From NCBI GenBank assembly GCA_021776795.1, contig JAJFFC010000028.1:62001-126000 (forward strand): a DNA stretch of 64,000 nt, in the 5' to 3' direction. The DNA is from Planctomycetota bacterium (lineage in GTDB: Bacteria > Planctomycetota > UBA1135). Below are positions 60,074 to 64,000 of this stretch, piece by piece (the stretch's first letter is position 1; the number at the start of each line of letters is the position of its first letter). Position numbers and translations under genes: made by a program. The notes under the pieces were generated by a model. The model searched no databases and was not told the DNA's origin. It saw only the letters and a program-made list of their open reading frames with translations.

Positions 60074-60232
60074 ATGCGTCAGACCCCGACGCGCCCCATC
60101 CCAGCTCTGATGGCAATCGGAGCACTGCTGGCTTTCTTGCTCTTGGCGCTGTTCCTCCTGGAACAGCCAGCTGAGAACCCCCATGCTGCCGGTCTTGATG
60201 GAGATTCACCCGCAGCGGTCGTTGGCTCTTAG
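60074..60232 (+). CDS. possible 52-residue single-span membrane protein
   Basis: Short frame starting MRQTPTRPIP with one strongly hydrophobic helix (MAIGALLAFLLLALFLLE, residues 13-30) and an acidic/neutral tail. A basic N-terminus and single helix predict an inside-in small membrane protein. The stop overlaps the boxR stop by 4 bases. An in-frame GTG at 59996 would add 26 residues of low similarity to anything. Reality rests on composition and the TAGAAT upstream; no family recognised. Confidence 0.45.
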   Translation: MRQTPTRPIPALMAIGALLAFLLLALFLLEQPAENPHAAGLDGDSPAAVVGS

Positions 60233-61020
60233 TTAGGGCTACCGACTTCGTCCCCCGACTCGCGGAAGCGCTCTTGCTCCTCGAGGAAGCTAAGGATTTG
60301 CTCGACGCAAGTATCCGGCGAGAGCTCTGAAGTCTCTAGAACGAAATCGGCCCGTTCATAGGCTTCACGCCGTTGCTCCACCAGGTCGATGAGGTGCTTC
60401 ATGGCCTGGTCATTGCCGGCCATCGGACGGGTATCGCCTTGTGCCACTACGCGATTCCAGTGCGTATCTGGCGTGGCCTGCAGCCAAATCGTGGTGCAGG
60501 TGCTGAGGAGACGATCATAGGCCTCAGGATGGCTCACAATGCTGCCGGGGAGGGCCAAGACGCCGGTGCCGTGGCGACCGAGCCACTGCTCCAGAGCTTC
60601 GGCTTCACGACGCAAGAAGCCGCCGCGCCCTTCTAGCTCGAAGATCTCGCGCGTGGTCATGCCAGCGCTGTCCTCGATGGCCTGGTCCAGTTCCTGGAAG
60701 GGTACTTCGAGTTGGCGAGCGAGGAGAGGGCCTACCGTGCTCTTGCCGGCGCCACGGATGCCCAAGAGGGCCACGCGACGGCTTGGAATGGGGTGGATCG
60801 GCAGGTCGCACAAAGTGCGCAGGGGCTTCTGCAAAGCTAAGGCAAGGGCGGCAATCTTCTCCAAGGAAGGGTTGCCGCGACCGCCTTCGATTTCGACCAA
60901 AAAGCGGCGACTGAGATGGGCCTTATCGGCCAGCTGTTGCAAAGAAAGACCCAATTCGCGGCGCTCATGGCGAATGCGTTGGCCGAAGGCGCGCAGAAGG
61001 TGTGCTTTGGATCTCTCCAT
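60229..61020 (-). CDS. boxR: BoxR/BzdR-type regulator: XRE HTH fused to shikimate-kinase-like domain
   Basis: 263 residues. Residues 13-66 are an XRE helix-turn-helix (LGLSLQQLADKAHLSRRFL). Residues 83-245 are a shikimate-kinase-like P-loop domain with GIRGAGKSTVG (87-97) and ELDQAIEDSAGMTTREIFE. The glycine-rich shikimate loop is replaced by ALPGS (156-160), so it is likely a sensor, not a kinase. In Azoarcus this architecture (BzdR, BoxR) represses benzoate genes and responds to benzoyl-CoA. It is divergent from boxC/boxB, which fits exactly. A fused AroK enzyme is a less likely alternative. Confidence 0.9.
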   Translation of the reverse strand: MERSKAHLLRAFGQRIRHERRELGLSLQQLADKAHLSRRFLVEIEGGRGNPSLEKIAALALALQKPLRTLCDLPIHPIPSRRVALLGIRGAGKSTVGPLLARQLEVPFQELDQAIEDSAGMTTREIFELEGRGGFLRREAEALEQWLGRHGTGVLALPGSIVSHPEAYDRLLSTCTTIWLQATPDTHWNRVVAQGDTRPMAGNDQAMKHLIDLVEQRREAYERADFVLETSELSPDTCVEQILSFLEEQERFRESGDEVGSPN

Positions 61021-61029
61021 GGTGCGGGC

Positions 61030-61057
61030 AATATACTTCCAGAGCTTGCGAAATCAA
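61030..61057 (-). promoter_or_regulatory. boxR promoter
   Basis: On the minus strand TTGATT (61052-61057) and TATATT (61030-61035) are 16 bases apart, and the -10 ends 9 bases before the boxR ATG. It has the best -35/-10 pair seen near a leaderless-type start. Confidence 0.6.
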
Positions 61058-61084
61058 GGATATTTTGTTCCACTAGTCTTTCGC

Positions 61085-61100
61085 GGTGGCCTAAGCCACC
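61085..61100. repeat. inverted repeat GGTGGC-ctaa-GCCACC in the boxR-boxC gap
   Basis: Perfect 6-base arms with a 4-base spacer. TAGTCT at 61074-61079 could be a -10 for boxC, which would place this repeat at the transcription start, a typical repressor operator position, or make it a 5' hairpin. Confidence 0.5.
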
Positions 61101-61125
61101 CCTGAGACACCGAATCCCCGACCAC

Positions 61126-62784
61126 GTGACCGCAACCGCCACCTCCCCGGAGCGAGTTTCTTTTGAGACTCATCCTCAGCAGTACCACCATTGGCGCCTC
61201 AGCACCGATGGTGACCTCGCGCGCCTGACCATGGCCGTCAATCCTTCCTGTGGCCTGCGTCCAGGCTACGAACTCAAACTCAACAGCTACGATCTCGGTG
61301 TCGATATCGAGCTTGCCGACGCCATCCAACGTCTGCGGTTTGAACACCCTGAAGTGCGTTGCGTGGTCATCGACGGTGCCCTCGACAAAGTGTTCTGCGC
61401 CGGCGCCAACATCCAGATGCTGCGCACCTCGGGCCACGGCTGGAAAGTGAACTTCTGTAAGTTCACCAACGAGACTCGTTTGTATCTCGAAGACGCCAGC
61501 CAGCACAGTGGCTTGAAGTCTTTGGCCGCCTGCAATGGCGCCACCGCGGGTGGTGGTTATGAGCTCGCTTTGGCCTGCGATGAGATTCTCCTCGTCGATG
61601 ACTCCAACAGCACCGTTTCTCTTCCTGAAGTGCCCTTATTGGCCGTGCTTCCCGGAACCGGTGGCCTGACTCGCGTGGTCGACAAGCGCATGGTCCGTCG
61701 CGACCACGCCGATGTCTTCTCGACCCTGGTCGAAGGCATCAAAGGCCAGCGCGCCATCGATTGGAAACTGGTCGATGACATCGCCCCGTTGTCTCAGTTC
61801 GAAGCGCGTACCAAGGAAATGGCGCGCGAGCTCGCCAACAGCGTGGAAGACAAGTCCGACCGTATCGGGGTGGCTCTGCCCCCTCTAGAGGTCACTCATG
61901 AAGAAGGCGCCATGCGCTATCGCTACGTGACTGTGACCTGGGACGAATCGACTCGCCAGGGCGAGCTACAGATTCAACTGCCGAATGCCGGCAACCCTGC
62001 CGATGCCACCGCCGCTCACGCCGAAGGCGCGCAGTGGTGGTTGTTCGACATGTTCCGTCAGATCGACGATGCGCTATTGAATATGCGCATCAACTTGCCG
62101 CTGATTAATGTCATGTCGGTACGCGTATTGGGTAACCCACAAGTCGCCCTAGACTCCGACGCCTTCCTCGCCGCCCACCAAGACCATTGGTTTGTTACCG
62201 AGGTTGCTTGCTTCATGAAGCGCGTGCTCAAGCGCTACGACCTCACCGCGAAGTCCTTCTTCGCCCTCGCCGATGAAGGCACTGCCTTTGCCGGCACTTG
62301 GTTGGAGTTCGGCCTTGGCGCCGACCGCTTCTACGTGCTCGACGAGGAAGACACCCCAGTGCAACTTGGTGTCAGCAGCATGAATGGGGGAGCCTACCCC
62401 ATGAGCAATGACCTCAGCCGTTTGGAAAGTCGCTTCCTGGGTGACTTGGACCAAGCTGGACGTGTCTTGGCTAAGCAAGGCTTGATTGCCGCCGCCGATG
62501 CCCTCGGCCTCGGCCTTTCCACCGAATCGATGGACCTCATCGATTGGGAAGATGAAATCCGCGTGCACTTGGAAGAGCGCGCGAGTTACTCGCCAGACTC
62601 GCTGACTGGCATGGAAGCGAATCTTCGCTTCGCTGGTCCCGAAACTCTTGAGACCAAAATCTTTGGCCGCCTGACCGCTTGGCAGAACTGGATTTTCCAG
62701 CGTCCCAACGCCGTCGGCGCCTCGGGTGCCTTGCAGTGCTACGGCACGCCCTCGCGCCCTGAATTCGATTACAACCGCACCTGA
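61126..62784 (+). CDS. boxC: benzoyl-CoA-dihydrodiol lyase (2,3-epoxybenzoyl-CoA dihydrolase)
   Basis: 552 residues from GTG 61126, crotonase superfamily. BoxC opens the ring of 2,3-epoxybenzoyl-CoA hydrolytically, releasing formate and 3,4-didehydroadipyl-CoA semialdehyde. Characteristic BoxC segments: RPGYELKLNSYDLGVDIEL, VFCAGANIQML (oxyanion-hole region), WKVNFCKFTNETR and ACNGATAGGGYELALACDE. A second crotonase-like half spans about 260-540. The frame is open to 60916, but that crosses boxR. boxB starts 14 bases downstream. Confidence 0.95.
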   Translation: MTATATSPERVSFETHPQQYHHWRLSTDGDLARLTMAVNPSCGLRPGYELKLNSYDLGVDIELADAIQRLRFEHPEVRCVVIDGALDKVFCAGANIQMLRTSGHGWKVNFCKFTNETRLYLEDASQHSGLKSLAACNGATAGGGYELALACDEILLVDDSNSTVSLPEVPLLAVLPGTGGLTRVVDKRMVRRDHADVFSTLVEGIKGQRAIDWKLVDDIAPLSQFEARTKEMARELANSVEDKSDRIGVALPPLEVTHEEGAMRYRYVTVTWDESTRQGELQIQLPNAGNPADATAAHAEGAQWWLFDMFRQIDDALLNMRINLPLINVMSVRVLGNPQVALDSDAFLAAHQDHWFVTEVACFMKRVLKRYDLTAKSFFALADEGTAFAGTWLEFGLGADRFYVLDEEDTPVQLGVSSMNGGAYPMSNDLSRLESRFLGDLDQAGRVLAKQGLIAAADALGLGLSTESMDLIDWEDEIRVHLEERASYSPDSLTGMEANLRFAGPETLETKIFGRLTAWQNWIFQRPNAVGASGALQCYGTPSRPEFDYNRT

Positions 62785-62798
62785 ACCACTTCTGAACC

Positions 62799-64000
62799 AT
62801 GGCAAGCATCGACTACGAATCTAAGATCCCTAACAACGTCGACCTCGCGTCGGATAAGCGTCTGCAGCGAGCGCTCGAGAAGTGGCAGCCGGAGTATCTC
62901 GATTGGTGGCACCAAATGGGCCCCACCGATTACGAGGCCAACGACATCTACCTGCGCACCGCGATTTCGGTCGAGGCCGATGGCTGGGCGCACTTTGGTT
63001 ATGTGAAAATGCCCGACTATCGTTGGGGAATCTTCCTGGAACCGCAGCAGAAGGGTCGTGTTGTTCCTTGTGGCGACCATTACGGTGAAGAAGCTTGGCA
63101 GGAAGTTCCTGGTGAGTTCCGCACCGAGTTGCGTCGCATCATTGTGACTCAGGCCGATACTGAGCCTGCCTCTGTGGAGCAGCAACGCCTGTTGGGTCAC
63201 ACTGCGCCTTCGCTGTATGACCTGCGCAACCTGTTCCAGGTCAACGTCGAAGAGGGCCGCCACCTCTGGGCCATGGTCTACTTGCTGCAGCGGTACTTCG
63301 GCAAAGATGGCCGTCGCGAAGCAGAAGAACTCCTGGAGCGTCGCAGCGGTAACCCAGACCGTCCGCGCATCCTCGGCACCTTCAACGAGCCGATTACCAC
63401 TTGGTTGGACTTCTTTATGTTCACCATGTTCACCGACCGCGATGGCAAGTTCCAGCTCTTGGCCTTGGCTGAGTCCGGCTTCGATCCGCTGGCGCGGACC
63501 TGCCGCTTCATGTTGACGGAAGAGGCGCACCACATGTTTGTGGGCCAAACCGGCGTTGGGCGCGTGATCAAGCGCACCTGTGAAGTGATGCAGGAATACC
63601 CAGATGCTTGCCCCAGCGAGCACGGCGCCATTCCTCTGCCCTTGATTCAGAAGTACATCAACTTTTGGGTCAGCTCTTCCACCGATCTCTATGGTTCGGA
63701 GATTAGCTCGAACGCCGCGAACTACTTCGCTGCCGGTCTCAAAGGCCGCGCCTACGAAGAGAAGAAGTACACCGAGCACAAGGCCATGGATGGTAGCTAT
63801 GTCATCGAGAAGCTCGAAGGAGATCGCCTAGTTAAGGAAGAAGTGCCTTTGCGCAACGCCATGAACGAGGTGCTGCGTACCGAATACCTTGAAGACAATC
63901 AGAAGGGTATCGATTACTGGAACCGCATCACGGCCAAGCACAACATCGATTTCAACTTCTGCTTGCCGAACCGCCGCTTCCACCGCAACATCGGTTTGTA
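62799..64000 (+). CDS. boxB: benzoyl-CoA 2,3-epoxidase component BoxB, 3' end outside the window
   Basis: At least 400 residues are visible of a protein normally near 470. BoxB is the di-iron oxygenase that epoxidises benzoyl-CoA with electrons from BoxA. The start MASIDYESKIPNNVDLASD, DDLR-like helix region SLYDLRNLFQVNVEEGRHLW with an iron-binding Glu/His pair, and LTEEAHHMFVGQTGVG (near residue 240) with the second E-x-x-H pair are intact. The coding frame continues through the final base. BoxA and the ligase BclA/BadA would be expected downstream. Confidence 0.95.
   Translation, partial: MASIDYESKIPNNVDLASDKRLQRALEKWQPEYLDWWHQMGPTDYEANDIYLRTAISVEADGWAHFGYVKMPDYRWGIFLEPQQKGRVVPCGDHYGEEAWQEVPGEFRTELRRIIVTQADTEPASVEQQRLLGHTAPSLYDLRNLFQVNVEEGRHLWAMVYLLQRYFGKDGRREAEELLERRSGNPDRPRILGTFNEPITTWLDFFMFTMFTDRDGKFQLLALAESGFDPLARTCRFMLTEEAHHMFVGQTGVGRVIKRTCEVMQEYPDACPSEHGAIPLPLIQKYINFWVSSSTDLYGSEISSNAANYFAAGLKGRAYEEKKYTEHKAMDGSYVIEKLEGDRLVKEEVPLRNAMNEVLRTEYLEDNQKGIDYWNRITAKHNIDFNFCLPNRRFHRNIGL

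Noticed and set aside
61021..61125. TGCA-repeat operators as reported for BzdR
   Set aside because: No clear set of TGCA repeats is present in the boxR-boxC gap; only the GGTGGC/GCCACC repeat stands out.
62769..63779. 336-residue open frame on the minus strand
   Set aside because: It is the exact antisense of boxB, whose family motifs and codon pattern are clear on the plus strand.
1..64000. tRNA, rRNA, CRISPR array, insertion sequence or prophage
   Set aside because: Intergenic gaps are all under about 240 bases, and none shows cloverleaf, repeat-spacer or transposase features.

Overview
The window is gene-dense, GC-rich bacterial chromosome with almost no free space: no gap between genes exceeds about 240 bases. 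It has no rRNA, tRNA, CRISPR array, transposase or phage gene that I can see. The best guess for the host is a member of the Planctomycetota, probably a deep-branching lineage. This is inference from gene content: very large single-pass proteins with carboxypeptidase-regulatory-like repeats, an ECF sigma factor fused to such a protein, many HEAT-repeat secreted proteins, sulfotransferases, a futalosine-pathway enzyme, and general absence of Shine-Dalgarno sequences. Neighbouring genes very often overlap by 4 bases (ATGA, GTGA, TTGA).

Layout. 1-14 kb: an ABC-F ATPase (cut by the window edge), then a minus-strand block: a secreted DUF1579-type protein, biotin carboxylase, two ~1000-residue paralogous repeat proteins flanking a DMT-family transporter, an M28 peptidase with a PDZ domain, and a lipoprotein resembling clan GH-A glycosidases. 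14-26 kb: an exopolysaccharide locus of two convergent operons. The plus operon has glycosyltransferases, an Alg14/Alg13-like split glycosyltransferase and a sulfotransferase. The minus operon has a second sulfotransferase, the four dTDP-rhamnose genes, a Wzx-like flippase and a Wzy-like polymerase. Together they suggest a sulfated, rhamnose-containing polysaccharide. 26-32 kb: an HTH-PTS EIIA fusion coupled to a CLC channel with CBS domains, then a membrane-tethered ECF sigma fusion. 32-39 kb: a DUF3482 GTPase with its DUF2868 membrane partner, MqnC, a small membrane protein, YqgE/AlgH and a membrane-TPR protein. 39-46 kb: D-Ala-D-Ala ligase, a dimethylargininase-like enzyme, two ABC-2 exporters in one operon with a parvulin-like protein, and a galactokinase-like GHMP kinase. 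46-60 kb: a lipoprotein, an aminotransferase, HEAT-repeat proteins, leucine dehydrogenase, CarA, two tandem HEAT paralogues, LarB, TsaD, an S41 processing protease, a PTPS-family protein and FolE. 60-64 kb: a benzoyl-CoA epoxidation (box) locus with the regulator BoxR (HTH fused to a shikimate-kinase-like domain) divergent from boxC and boxB; boxB runs off the end.

Regulation. The most striking non-coding signal is a -10-like hexamer (TANNNT, most often TAGAAT) 6-11 bases upstream of the start codon of at least 15 genes that look like heads of transcription units. That geometry implies leaderless mRNAs. Several of these hexamers incorporate the TAG stop codon of the preceding gene.
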